From: Eucalyptus grandis
Taxonomy: Eukaryota; Streptophyta; Magnoliopsida; Myrtales; Myrtaceae
Reading direction: 5' to 3'
Length of the DNA: 64,000 bases
Assembly: GCF_016545825.1 (NCBI RefSeq)
Contig: NC_052614.1
Location: 12,108,559 to 12,172,558, forward strand
Shown here: in pieces, positions 12,267 to 23,740 of the stretch
Layout of the letters: every line of letters begins with the position of its first letter
How positions within the stretch are numbered: the first letter of the stretch is position 1
Program-made: the position numbers and the translations under genes
Notes under the pieces: generated by a model
Told to the model about the DNA's origin: nothing
The model's input: only the letters and a program-made list of their open reading frames with translations
Database searches by the model: none

Positions 12267-13740
12267 TTACTTGAAGGTTGTAGTTCTTTGATAAGATTGG
12301 ATTGATGTTTTCTAAAAGCAATGTTAATGGATGAGTTCTTGATTGTTATTGAAAGGGATGCAAATAATCAAATGTATTCCATCGCAAGGGCCGTTGTTAA
12401 GGTTGAGAATAAGGATTCATGAGGTTGGTTTACAGTGGCTTCAAAGTATAATCTTGGGACAAAGGACGTTGTGGGATCCACAGTGATCTCAAATCAGCAA
12501 AAGGTAATGTGATTACTCTTCCTTCGCTTTGTATACATGGGCACTCTTCCTTCACTTTGTATTTTCCATGCTAATGTCATGTATCTGTTGTCAGGCCTTG
12601 CACATGTACTTGAGGAGGAGATGTCATTGGCTGAGCAACAACAATGTGCAAGGCAAATCTATGCGAGTTGGCACAAGAAGAATGGGGAAACGAGTGTCGC
12701 AATCAATTTTGGCTATGTGCAAGCTCAACTCTAACCCTGTAATTCAAAAATAGCTCGAGGAATTGGATAAGAAGAGCAAGAGAGGAAAGGTTGACTTGAT
12801 GAGGATTGCTTTGAAATATTGGTGCAAGGCTTTACTTTAAACTGTTTGCAAGTCAAATATTTTGGACGATAATTAGAAGCATTTAATTATTCAATACTAG
12901 AAGCTAGATGCATGTCTATCCTCTCTATGCTTGAGGATATTGGAGAGAAGATATTGAAAAGAATGCGTGAAGAGATGCATGTAAAAAATGACAAAGCAAT
13001 TTGTGCCTAGGATATTAGGTAAGATGGAAGGCAATAAAAAAGAAAGTGACTTTTGTCATGTGCTTTGGAATGGAGAAAATGGATTTGAAGTGTGCCATAG
13101 GAATGATAAGCTTGTAGTTGACATAAAAAATAATAAATAAATAAATAAATAAATAAAAACTCATGCCCTTGCAGGGCGTGGGATTTAAGTGGGATTTCAT
13201 ATCCACATGCAATCTGTGTCATTCTATTTAAAGGGGAGGAGATAGAATTTTTGTTGCCCATTGGTACAATAAGAATATATATTTAAATACACACAATCAC
13301 TGCTTGAAAGTAATGAAGGGTGATAACCTTTGGCCTTCTAGCGATAGAAAATCTTTAGTAGCACCAACGCCTCAGGTTATGCTTGGTAGGCCTAAGCATA
13401 AAAGGATAAGAAAGCAAGGAGAGTCTAAAAAATGGATTCAAAGGGTCAAGACAAGGCACAAAAATCACATTACATTTGTGTTTCAAGCCAGGTCACAACT
13501 CAAGAAATTGTCCATTGAAACAAGAGAAAAAGGTAAGGTTTATTCATTTTGTGTCTCTAGTCTTGATTTGTGTCAATATGCTGTTGACTTATTTTGTAAT
13601 GAACAGGATGAAGAGATAGTCAAATATGGAGAAGCCAACCAATTTGCCACAGAGATGCATCATAAAAATGCCACCACTCAAAAGGTACTCCTAACCTTAC
13701 TTTTAAGTAAGTGACTATGTACTCTTTTTTTCTTTTGGCT
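12267..13740 (+). pseudogene. MULE transposase, catalytic and C-terminal part, broken
   Basis: This resumes the relic at 2870-3370. The first catalytic Asp is in an LIRLD block near 12295, but the next codon (normally Gly) is a stop. A RDANNQMYPIA motif follows near 12356-12388. The second catalytic Asp is lost (ISNQQK where ISDQQK is usual), as is the first His of the C2H2 motif (CARQ for CxxH). A likely 91-bp GT-AG intron lies at 12504-12594, between QQK and GL. Further on is an A-rich microsatellite, then a SWIM-type zinc finger near 13165-13220 (CPCRAWDLSGI...PHA, one ligand Cys replaced by Tyr). A LGRPKHKRIRKQGES-type basic tail and a CFKPGHNSRNC zinc knuckle near 13480-13520 follow. The transposase is dead. 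Confidence 0.85.
13129..13158. repeat. (AAAT)n microsatellite
   Basis: About seven AAAT units interrupt the MULE relic just before its SWIM finger. The reading frame is broken around the run. Confidence 0.9.
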
Positions 13741-14120
13741 TTTGAGTAAATGAATATGTGCTTCAATAAGTGCCATTTTTACTAGAATTTTCTTTTGTTC
13801 TCAATAGCCAGATCGAAAGGTAGTCAAGCCATTTCTTTTCTAGAAATACCAACCATGTTGTGGTTAATGCTAAGAAGGTAGAGAGGGCATCTTGCAAATT
13901 TATCACCATAATGGGATTAGAGGTATAACTTTATGGTAGTAAACTAGTTGTTATGTGAAGATTTGACATTTAATTGATTGATGCATTTCTTTCATATAGT
14001 GGCATAAGGTAGACATTAAGAAAAAGAAGCAAGAAAAATGGAAATAAGTAGTGTAAGATTTGAACGGTATTGGAAGTGTTAGATTAACAAGATCTCCAAC
14101 AAAGAGGAAAATAACTAGAA
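13741..14120 (+). other. 3' region of the MULE relic, no clear coding
   Basis: AT-rich DNA with several possible short exon-like stretches, none recognisable. It presumably belongs to the 3' part of the MULE, but I could not find its terminal inverted repeat. Confidence 0.3.
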
Positions 14121-14700
14121 GTAGTTTTCTTTTTTTCTTTGGTCGAAAGTAACATTTCATTCATTTCCATGAAAAACAAGAGAGAAACGAAATGGTCCAC
14201 CTACAAACCAAGACAAATTCTAGACATTTTTAAAGCAAAACAAGCTCCATATGATAAGATGAATCATCAAAACAAAATTATGGGTCAAAAGCTCAAAGAG
14301 CACTTATTTGGCTTCTTCAAATCAAAATCAGTGGTGCGTATCTAGGTTCAGCATCCCCAACACCATTGCCATTCAGAGAAAAAAGGTTAACCAAGCACAT
14401 ATCTAACTGTTAGAACCAAAATTTCATGAAGCTCCTCCGATCTCTAGCAAAATTGGACTTATACACCAACGAAACCTAAGAGAAGTGAAATCTCAAAAAT
14501 ATATACACAAAAATCCCCAGATGTGGACTAGGTTGGGATAAAAACCTCCCTGAAATGGGAAAGAGAAACTTCTAGATCTAAATTAGATCATAGGAGAAAA
14601 GATCCCCAAACGTTTGAGGAAGATATAGAACATGAGAAAAGGAAAAATAAAGGATGCCTTGAGAAAAAGAGGCTATTTTTACCTTACATCTCGTGTTGCG
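14121..14700 (-). mobile_element. Possible 5'-truncated LINE tail
   Basis: On the minus strand this ends with an ATGAATGAAATGTTACTTTC-like stretch followed by an A-rich tail, which recalls the 3' ends of plant L1-type LINEs. No reverse transcriptase motif is visible, so only a short 3' fragment could be present. The left boundary of the tail is near 14128. The call is tentative. Confidence 0.28.
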
Positions 14701-14769
14701 AGGATAGGTGGAATAAGAGAAAGGAGCAAGTGAAAACCACTAGTGACAGACTTGGCCACATGAGATGTG

Positions 14770-14973
14770 ATCTCAAAGTTCTTACAAAAGAGTTGCAAAT
14801 ATTAAGGCCAAGTCAAATGAGATGAAGGAAAGAGCAATTGAAGCACAGGTTGAACTGGTGTTGTTGAAATCCGAGCTTCACAAAGCCTGGTTGAAAGAGG
14901 TAGTTGAAGAGCAAGTTGAAGCTAGAGTACACAGCGTTAAACCTAGTGATGACAAGCATTTCGGGTGGTCATG
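14770..14973 (+). pseudogene. Short coiled-coil reading frame
   Basis: About 67 codons free of stops, rich in Lys, Glu, Val and Leu with heptad-like spacing (for example AKSNEMKERAIEAQVELVLL), ending in a TGA. It has no start codon in a good position and is preceded by a stop. It could be the last exon of the MULE gene, or a host gene fragment captured by it. I do not recognise the protein. Confidence 0.35.
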
Positions 14974-15950
14974 ATGCCGAAAGCGAAGACCAGAATTGGC
15001 ATATTTAGGTAGTTTGATTTTCTTTCTTTTTGGTTCAAATGATTCTATCCTTTAGTGGCGTGAGAAGATTCATTGTTAAGGCAGTTTTGTGCCTTTGTCG
15101 ACAGAAACCCAATTAGAGCTTGATACTGAGAAGTGACCTGGCATTCTGGACTGTTTAGACACATTTTGGTGTACTAATAACAATCGACGAAAGAAGCTGA
15201 TATCAGCCTCGACTGTTTGATGCTTACCCTGCCAGACTATGCATAACATCTCTGGTATTTGAAACAACATCCAGGGTCGACGGCGGTTTTGAATTTTGTA
15301 ATAAAAGTTTGGTTTTAAAAACGTGGTTGCCGAGAACCTAGTGACCGTCCTAGTGTTTAGCTTCCTGTCATTCTCTCAATGAAAGATGAATCCAATACCA
15401 ATTCTTGTCCTTCTTAGGGATGAGAAAAGGTTGTATTATGCCTTGGATCTTGGTTGCACAGATTTCCGCGTCCTCCATGTACATCTAGGTGAAAAGAGAA
15501 AGGCGTCCCCATCGAGAATTTGAAGTTTTGATTCCCACTCATTTGATGACTGGAAGTTCGAAAATGCGAGTCTCTGTCCATCTGGATAATTCCTAATTCG
15601 TGGTCCTATGCTAATGTTGGTTCTATGCCCGAAGGCTTTCCTTTTTTTAACAATTGTTTATAGGAACCATTTGATTTCATCTCGACGGCATTAGCAAGAT
15701 CTGTTGCTACAGAAGGTGAAGATTCACATCCTTTCCTGGTAGTAGACCAAAGGGAGCTCAGTTTTACTTTCTTGATTCCATTTAGGCAATGATCGATCAC
15801 ATCAGGGACTCTAACTAGATGGACAAAAGGATTCTCGATAGAAGATGCAGTGATAATAGCTATCTTCACTTGTATTTTACAGTCTGTTAAGTTCATTTCA
15901 GGACTATATATCCCGTGGCTGCTATGCCAATACCCGAAATGGATGCATGC
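14974..15950. repeat. Unclassified repeat P5, copy 1
   Basis: From about 15470 to 15950 this matches 33480-33985 (copy 2) at high identity. On the minus strand both copies carry a partly conserved frame containing TASSIENPFVHL and KGCESSPSVA. It is open from about 15950 down to 15606 in this copy and broken in the other. I do not recognise the family. At 15950 the match stops within GGATGCATGC, where a reverse-oriented gypsy LTR begins. Nothing recognisable lies between 14974 and 15470. Confidence 0.5.
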
Positions 15951-17258
15951 TGTCACACTCCTGTCCCACCTCTGATACGAGAGTGTTATTTGGCGGGTCA
16001 GTATCGACATCCCAGGCACGTCGATCGTCCCAAAAATATTTTGTCTTTGATTAAGCACATACGGAAGGGAATTAAAAACAATCTCCATACACAAACAAAC
16101 ATGGAAGTCGAGCAACATTTATATGAGTCAAGAAAACAAAAGCAACATATATTCATACATATATACACATACCAAAAGTTATTATGATTACATGCATATC
16201 TTAGTCCTGGGCTACTTATCTTCATTACCACACATAGACAATTAAAAAGCTGGGGTAGCCTAGCTCCTTTATTGAGCTTCTCCAAAAATGGCCCCCGTCC
16301 TAGGCCCTTATTCTACAATTCTCCTATAGGATCCACTAGAAGGATAAGGCATTGAATGGGACCTAAAATGTCTCCATAAAAAATGAGGCACCAAGCCTCC
16401 TACACATGGGGAACCAAAGTCCTTCTTGAACCCATACAGTGGTAATATACTTTCGGTAAATGACATCTTCTTCTAAGTCTACTATATTTGTCACCGTAGT
16501 AACCATATCAATTAGAAGACCGGGACGGATGGGCAGTAGGGTTGGTCACCCATCCCACACCTGAAATGGTGAAAACAACAAAAGTGAGTCGATGACTCAG
16601 TAAGTATAAATCCTTAATTCTCTTATAGGAGGACGTCTCCCCATCGATCCTTGGATACAAGATCACCACCCACTTGTCGATGGCAAATCAATAGTAAGGT
16701 TTGTGTCTTGCCTTGCTTAAGCATATGAAGGGCTCTCAATCAGCTATATGCTTTCAGGTTTAAAAGAGAATGAGTTAGTGCATAAAAATAAGCCCTCCAA
16801 AGATCCGTGGCTTACAATCATTCTAGTCACTAAAAGGGATGCATGTATCACATAAAACTCATTCAAGCACTAAATGACCTAATGCAAACATATACTCAAA
16901 TTGATGTAATGACTCAACAATACATATCAAACAAACCCAGCTTTTGCAAGCCTCAATTTTGGATATTGATGCAAGCATCAATTCAAGCATCACACATGCA
17001 TCAATTATGGACTACATGTGGACTTCCAGTTTATTGCAATTAGTTCAGTTAGTCAAAATCCATCGACCCTTCCGGTATCAACCAGGCATCAATCCCCCTC
17101 TTGGCAACCGGCATTGTCCCGATCTCATTATTAGGACAGCATCCAAGGTGACCCATAGGCATTGGCCTCACCTAGGTCGGCATCGTCCGGAATCTCAATA
17201 TCGAGATGGCATCCGAGGCTTTAACCCAGGCAACAACCTAACATACCCTAGCATCAGC
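15951..17258 (-). mobile_element. Fragment of a Tekay-like LTR, reverse orientation
   Basis: It begins TGTCACACTCC on the plus strand, the reverse of an LTR end. Read on the minus strand, the last 150 bp contain CTTCCGTATGTGCTTAATCAAAG and GGGATGTCGATA, which match the closing blocks of the other Tekay-type LTRs. A CATCCGGCAT-like block found about 1.0-1.1 kb from the end of the LTR at 37164 also appears here, near 17105-17220. Only about 1.3 kb is present. It is cut off where the plus-strand LTR starts at 17259. Confidence 0.65.
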
Positions 17259-20200
17259 TGTGACATCCCAGATTTTCAATCATGTTTTCAATTAAATTAA
17301 TCGGGCATTTCATCGACACGCCTATAGGACTGTTCTCGAGTTGATCACTCTCGAGATAACTAGACTATCCGGGAAGCCATTAAGGAATTTTAATACAACA
17401 GATTTGTGAATTCGACCAGGAATTGGCTACTCGACCATACTCATTTTTAGAGGCCATTACGGCACAGTTAAAAATCAATTAGGGATCAAAGATAGGTTAG
17501 TTCGACTAAGATGTGTGACTAAACATGGGTGACTCCACTAATTTGGAAAATTCTCGTCGGCTGGCACTAGACTGATTTTTATTTTGTTTTGGTACACTAT
17601 GTCCGTATTTGAATTCTCGAGATTTTCACGACAACCGAAAGTCACCAATGTGTCGAGTGGGTTCATTATGGCTCGAAGAAAATTAACCACAGGTCATTTG
17701 CACAAAAAATTTCTGAAAGCTACCCAGTAGCCTAGGTCATGCTAAAAACGTGCCTAATTGAAATTAACCGCAAATTTGAGTCCGATTTCAAAAATTGAAA
17801 GTTCTGTCATGTCACAATTAATTCTAGGAGCGTCAACTCAATCTCAGAAGATTTTTCTACAAACTGAGACTTTTTGGGAAAAAGTCAAGGTAGGGCCGTT
17901 TTGTTCAGAAAATGTCAATGATTATTTTTTATTGCAAATTGGAGAATCAAGTGAGTTGTATTGGTGAGAAAAATGCCAAGAATGATCGATGGTGGATTGA
18001 TTTAATTTATAGAGGCCGGTTCATGTTGATTTAAGAAAGACATGAAGTCCAATTTGAGGGAAAATGCTTGAAATTCGTATGCCCCCACCCATGACTATTG
18101 GATCACTTCAAATTAGCTTCTAGCAGGGTGGTGGTGGCTAATTTTCAGCCAAGGGATGCAGAAGCAGGGTGGTGGTGGCTAATTTTCAGCCAAGGGATGC
18201 AGCTGTGGATGGGATAGGGTCAAGGGGACATTAGAAGAGAAAACTGGACCAAGTGGCCCCCTCTTGCCCCATCTCACCCCTCGACCGGCGACCAGCATCT
18301 TCCTCAACCTTCTCCCATCCATTTTGGATGCCAGCAACAAGCCAGAAGACCAGCCATGAAGCTCCTCGTCGTCGCACGCCACCGCCGTCGCCATCATTGT
18401 TCTCGCACACCGTCGCTAGCTGCGTGAGCCCCACGCCAGCTCAACACTCCTTTGCTTCCCTCTCACCTGTTCTGACGCCCTAGCTGTTAACCCGTGCCGT
18501 GTGAAGCTTAGCCGGAGCTGTTTGGCCCACCTCCGACCGCCGTGAGTCCTCGCTTAGGCCCAGTTTAGCCCTTTCAACCTTCCCCGGTCCTTGCTCGCCT
18601 TAACCAACCCTTGCTCTCTCTCTTTCCAGCCAAGAATAGAAGCTTCAGAAGTGGGTCTCGTTGTTGCTGTTTGGCCCGTTTTGAGGTTGATCCCGACCCC
18701 AAAAGTTAGGCCCGCCTTGGAGAGTATCGAGCCTCGTTGCGTTCCGGACGATTTGAGTCGCTCGGATCGCTAAACAAGTGAGTTTAACTCACTAATCCTC
18801 ACTTAGTAGGTTAATCACGCTTAGGGGTTGATTAGTTTAGGCTAAGATGAATTATGCTGTTAGATTAGATTAAATTATTGAATTTAATTAATTGACAATG
18901 CATGTTAGGTGGTTAGTTAGTGGAATTAGCATGTTCTAGTATTTATTTAACAAACCTAAGAATTTTTCTAGGCCCGTTTTGGCATCCAATTAGGCATTAC
19001 AAGCCTAAGTTGGATTTCTTGGCATTTATTTAATATTTTCCGTAATTATTTAATTATTTATTTATTTTCCAGAAATTAGACCAGGATAGTTTGTGACTAG
19101 AATTTTATGCTAGTTATTGTGGTGCAATCTGTTTATTTATTTGAGCTCTAATTTGTGCTAAATTAATTTAATTGTGATTTTAGGATTTTTATTCCTAAAT
19201 TAATTAATTTCAGTAATTGATTGGAAAATTACCAAATGTTAGTATACAACACCAAAAATCTAATTTTGGACTGTTGAAAGAAGTGGGAAGATCAAAAGTG
19301 AAATTATGATATTTTGGTTAAGGCCGACCGTGTACCCACACACGGCTATTTTTATCGGTGTGATAAAAATGAAAAATTGGTTATATGATTGGAGTCGTAT
19401 ATTATTTTGGCCTAGGGGCCCTAATTTATCAGCTTTGAGCAAGCATATAAATAGTATGCCATATTATCAGCTTTGGGTGAGCACATATTATCAACTTTGA
19501 GCGATCATATATATTATATTATATTGACATGGGGGCCTTAGATTATCAGTTTTTGGTGAGCATATATATATAGTATATTATATTATCAGCTTTGAGCGAG
19601 TTATACTATCTATTTTCAGTTTTGGGTAAGCAGTCCTAAATTAATAGGACCTTATAGATAGTATTGAATATACCGATCAGGGGAATGTCATGATGACATG
19701 TAATCGACTAAGTCGATTGATCTATGAATCGATCTGGTTGAATATTTGTTTGAATTATATTGTCTGACAGGAAGGAACTGAGGCCAAGGTAAGTCCTCTG
19801 ACCCGTGGTGTACTTAGGTAGCCCTTAAGGCGTATTTTCTTCCTAATCGAGTCTTAGAATGGTAGAATTCATTGAGACGTAGTCTCACCCTATTGTGGGA
19901 CAACATTTCAGGTCCATAGATGGCAGCACCTCTACCTCCTCCTAAGCATTTTGGTATACTCGAAGAGATCACTGAAATAGGTTATCACATTCCGATACAC
20001 TATCACCCTGAAGGCTTGGAATATGTACTGGTGAAATCTACTGTCTAGGTTGATGTGGGTGAATCACAAAAGGTGCCCCACAAATACCGATCGTGATATT
20101 GCCACTACAATGATGGACAAAGGGTGGGCCCTGTGCCAGAATCTAATGTACCTATGTATGTTTTAGAGGTAGCGTTCGAGAAGGGGACAGCATATCCCAA

Positions 20201-20637
20201 GGGTGGATTGGTGATTGATGCGAAGGATCCCAAGCTCGAGGGCGATTCTGACTCCCTAGTGAACTCAGCAGTGGACTCCAACTGGAGTATGGAAGAAGGT
20301 GAGATTATCGAGGAGGACCCAGAAGAGGATCCAGGAGAGGGCTAAAACCCCACTCCTTGTCCATAGACTTTGTTGTGAACTTGTTGTTTAGGACTTGGCT
20401 TAGTAGTTAATCATGTATATATTTGCACTATTGTTAGCAATGTATATAAGTGTGGTTGTTTTTAAAGTTCGAAATTTAGAGTCCTACTTTCCTATCCCAT
20501 TGTTTTATTGTCAGGGGATTATTTATATGCTTCCGCATGTGTACTAAAATGAAAGGGTTGGTGATGTGTCCTACGATGTCGCTATTTAATCGACCAAGGT
20601 GAGGGATGGGTGTGTGCCTGAGAATCGGGGCGTGACA
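17259..20637 (+). repeat. 5' LTR of a Tekay/Del-like gypsy element
   Basis: 3379 bp, starting TGTGACATCCC and ending GGGCGTGACA. Unlike the solo copies it is followed by a primer-binding site and a gag region, so it is the left end of a partly preserved element. It is closest in block order to the LTR at 49928. Confidence 0.9.
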
Positions 20638-20649
20638 TCCCCGTTTAAG

Positions 20650-20661
20650 TAGTATCAGAGC
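20650..20661 (+). promoter_or_regulatory. Primer-binding site of the Tekay-like element
   Basis: TAGTATCAGAGC starts 12 bp after the LTR end and differs by one base from TGGTATCAGAGC, the usual match to the 3' end of initiator tRNA-Met in plant retrotransposons. Confidence 0.85.
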
Positions 20662-20859
20662 AATGGTTAGAAATTGAAATGATAAGGTGCGATGGTTCAT
20701 GAGAAAGTAGTAAGAATGACAATTAAATTCATGATGGTGCATGTCAGTGGTAGCTGATTGGTAGAATTGCTTGTTGGTTAGATCACTCTGTTTCTAATTC
20801 GGTATGGAATTGGAAGTAGGCTTCAGTAGTTAAAGTTGAGCCGTGAGTGATCGGGAGTA

Positions 20860-21612
20860 GCGAACTCCTACCAAGAGGACGGTTAGGGCCATGACTTGGG
20901 GTGGAACTCCGATCAGGGTCGGTACCCAAGGAGGCCGAAGTCGAGCGCTAGCTCAGGCTAGCGTGAGTGGTATGGCACCGCCTCTTGTTGGTGCCGAAGT
21001 AGCAGCCCCTGGTGATCCCAAAATTGAAGGGATCATGTAGGCGCTAGAAGCCATGAGAGATGTGATGGCACAACAGACACAGAATCAAGCCGTTGTTGAT
21101 GCTGCCATAGCAACCTGCCGCCGCACCTATTGCCACACCTGCTACCGCACCTACCAAGGTTCAACCTGAGAACGTAGTGGTGTAGAGAGAGGCTGATTCA
21201 CAAGCTGGTGGAGCAGTTTTTAAATTTGAGTCCACCAAGATTCATGGGCATTAGAGACCCCAAGGCCGCTTCACTTTGGATCCAGGATTTAGAGAAAGCT
21301 TTTGCACTACTGATGTGCACAAAGGCAGATCAGGTAACCCTGGCCGTTTATCAGTTACAGGGCAATGCCAACACCTGGTGGAGAGCTGCCAGAGAGACAG
21401 TGTTTCCAGAAAGAGTGATCCTGCTATGGGATGCATTCCTCCAAGCATTCAATGAACAATAATTCTCGAGGAACGCAAGAGAGCAAAAGATAGAAGAATT
21501 TATGCATCTCCGTCAGGGATCAATGACTGTTGACCAATATGGGGTCAAATTTGCAAAGCTATCTTAGTATGCTCCGAGGCTAATTAAAGATCCTAAGGAG
21601 AACCTAGAGCCA
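20860..21612 (+). pseudogene. Gag of the Tekay-like element, broken and truncated
   Basis: An N-terminal basic stretch (PIRVGTQGGRSRALAQ-like) near 20905-20955 is followed by a retrotransposon gag domain. Its motifs are LNLSPPRFMGIRDPKAASLW near 21222-21280, AVYQLQGNANTWWRAARE near 21344-21396, and after an in-frame stop REQKIEEFMHLRQGSMTVDQY near 21480-21540. This is the classic Del/Tekay gag signature. Stops at about 21031, near 21174-21190 and near 21461, and the loss of everything after 21612 (no zinc knuckle, protease or RT), show it is dead. Beyond this point the sequence changes abruptly to the dispersed repeat. Confidence 0.88.
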
Positions 21613-21821
21613 CTTATCCCTACCCTAAAGCACATTTGAGAATGCATAAAAAAACACAACAACAACAAGAGTTTTCTAAACAACCTTACAATATTCGGAG
21701 CATTACAGAGTGAGAATTATTTCGGTATTGTAATCTTTTCACAATCATACTTCGAGCTCATCAAGACCGTTCGCAATAATGGACCTCATTAGATGCTCAT
21801 ATATTAGGATTTTTAATTTTA
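21613..21821. repeat. Dispersed repeat part 1, copy B, left piece
   Basis: From about 21690 (GAGAATTATTTCGGTATTG) this matches 46675-46790 and 26795-26890. It is interrupted at 21821 by a foldback element and resumes at 22709. Confidence 0.7.
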
Positions 21822-22708
21822 GGGATATATACATTGGAAATTTTAAAACTTGTTAAAAAAGTGCAATCAAGACCTAAAATTTGTCAAATTAGTACAATTG
21901 AGTCATTTGTTAACTCTATCCATTTAGACTAACGGAAAATATTGACGTGGCTTTTTTTAATATTTTCTCTCTCTTACATGGTGATGATGTGACCAAAACA
22001 TAAAACACTAGGCTAAAATAACGTTGTTTTAGATCTACTTTTTTAACCATAAGCTTAATTAAATAAAATAAAATATTTTTAAAAAATGGAGTAGAGGTAA
22101 GGGCGGAGACCCTTTTCGCCACCGCCGTTGCCCCGTCACCGGAAAGGGCCAACGAGGGCTCGGCAAGGGTTGGCGAGGGTCACCAGGGCCTCAACCAGGG
22201 CTAGCAACCTTGCTGACCGTAGGCAAGGGGTCGTCAACCCTCGGCTAGATTCGGGTTGAAGGCTGCAGCCCTTGCCCAGATCTAGGGGAGGGTCATTGGG
22301 CCCTTGCTTGAGTCAACGAGGGTTGTTGACCTTAGTTGAGGCCTCGGCGATGGGGGCAACGATAGCAAGGGCCTCCACCCTTGCCTTTGCCATTTTTTGT
22401 GTTTTTAAATTATTTTTATTTTATTTAATTAAGCTTATGGTTAAAAAAATTAAAATTAAATCCAAGCGATGTCATTTTACTCTAGTGTTCCATGTTTTGA
22501 TCATGTCATTGTCACGTAGGAGAAAGAAAACATTAAAAAAAAAAAAAAACTACGTCATCATTTTCCATTAGTCTAAATGGATGGAGTTTATAAAAGAACT
22601 CGATTGTACCAATTTGACAAGATTTTAAGGCTTGATTGAACTTTTTATAAGTTTTAGGACTTAATTGCATTTTTATGATAAGTTTTAGAACTTCTAGTAG
22701 ACATATCC
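21822..22708. mobile_element. Foldback / MULE-type element with about 350-bp inverted repeats
   Basis: The left end (GGGATATATAC..., then AAGTGCAATCAAGACC and TAGACTAACGGAAAAT) is matched in reverse at the right end (ATTTTCCATTAGTCTAAATGG to GACATATCC). The inverted similarity runs about 350 bp inward, to roughly 22180 and 22340. The centre is a GC-rich block with repeated GGC-AAGG-type motifs and no coding. The flanks TTAATTTTA and TTAATTTAC look like a roughly 9-bp target duplication with one base lost. A related copy of the host repeat at 46770-46790 has the uninterrupted site, ATTTTACTTGCAG. Confidence 0.85.
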
Positions 22709-23740
22709 TTAATTTACTTGCAGTTATTTGCAAGCATATATGCTTTCTCACCACATCATCCTGGTCACAATTGTGAGATCAGATTAGTACCTGCTTGTCC
22801 TATATCAGGTTACATGTTATTCTAATTGGAGTCGCCAGTGGGCTGTAATGTGCCATGATTTGCTCACCTTCAAATCCTCTTCCTTGAGAACCATTGAGAC
22901 AAACTTGGACTGGCTTTTGTGGACAAAGATGACACGGGGAAGCTATTGAAGAAAGGAACTATGCTAATTGTGTTGAAGATGATCATAGATACATTTATGG
23001 TACAAAAGTTGGCAGCTCGAAGGTAGGTAAGTATCAATAAAGACATAAAACTCCTGCACACAAAGGTATCCATGATTAGATCCAATGAGGTTAGAAGGAA
23101 TTCCTGATTTATTGGCCCAATGCACAGCCCAAATTAAGTGATAAATTGGAGATATCAGTCTTGACAATGTGGTTATTATGATAGGTAAGTTCATTTTAAT
23201 CAATGGATGAACCAACACTTTTCCAGGAATAAGAAGAAATATATACCTTGGGTGAGTCAGTACAATGGAAAAGTTTCTCACAGAAAATGATCTCATCTCA
23301 AATTCTGAATGTGAATACCACAATCTATTTCCGCACCTAGCCAAACAAATCATTAGCTACTTCGTTTCCTAGACGGTAAACAAGACCGCAACCAAAAGTG
23401 AAAACCAAGAGCCCATCAGCAGATCCATGATGGTTATACTAATTTCCTGGCCATGTATTGCTACACAATTTATAAATTGTTATGAATCCAGAGAGTTACC
23501 ATGGTGACCATCAAATTGCAATAAAAAAATAAAAAAATGAGGACAATTTCTATGCGACAAATCATTAGACAAATACTCCGCTTTGTCTCACGAATCCTGA
23601 TTAACATATCAATCCCAACATTTTCCCAGTCAGTCTATCATGCCTTTGAAAAATAGAAGCACATAATTCTTCATTCAATAGCCAACCATAGTTATCCAAA
23701 TAGACAATCTTTTGTTGTTTGGATTGATGGATAGTGCTTG
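22709..23740. repeat. Dispersed repeat part 1, copy B, right piece
   Basis: Parallels 26880-27930 and 46790-47790 throughout. Shared landmarks include TGTTGAAGATGATCATAGAT, AAATTCCTGATTTATTGGCC and CTTTGTCTCACGAATCCTGA. On the minus strand a 129-codon frame (23353-22964) is open here but is not kept open in the other copies. I therefore do not call a gene. Confidence 0.7.

Noticed and set aside
20650..20661. tRNA-Met-like sequence and other TGGTATCAGAGC matches
   Set aside because: Only about 12-14 bases match and each adjoins an LTR or gag start, so these are primer-binding sites, not tRNA genes.
22964..23353. 129-codon minus frame in dispersed repeat part 1
   Set aside because: Not open in the copies at 27 kb and 47 kb; no recognised motif.
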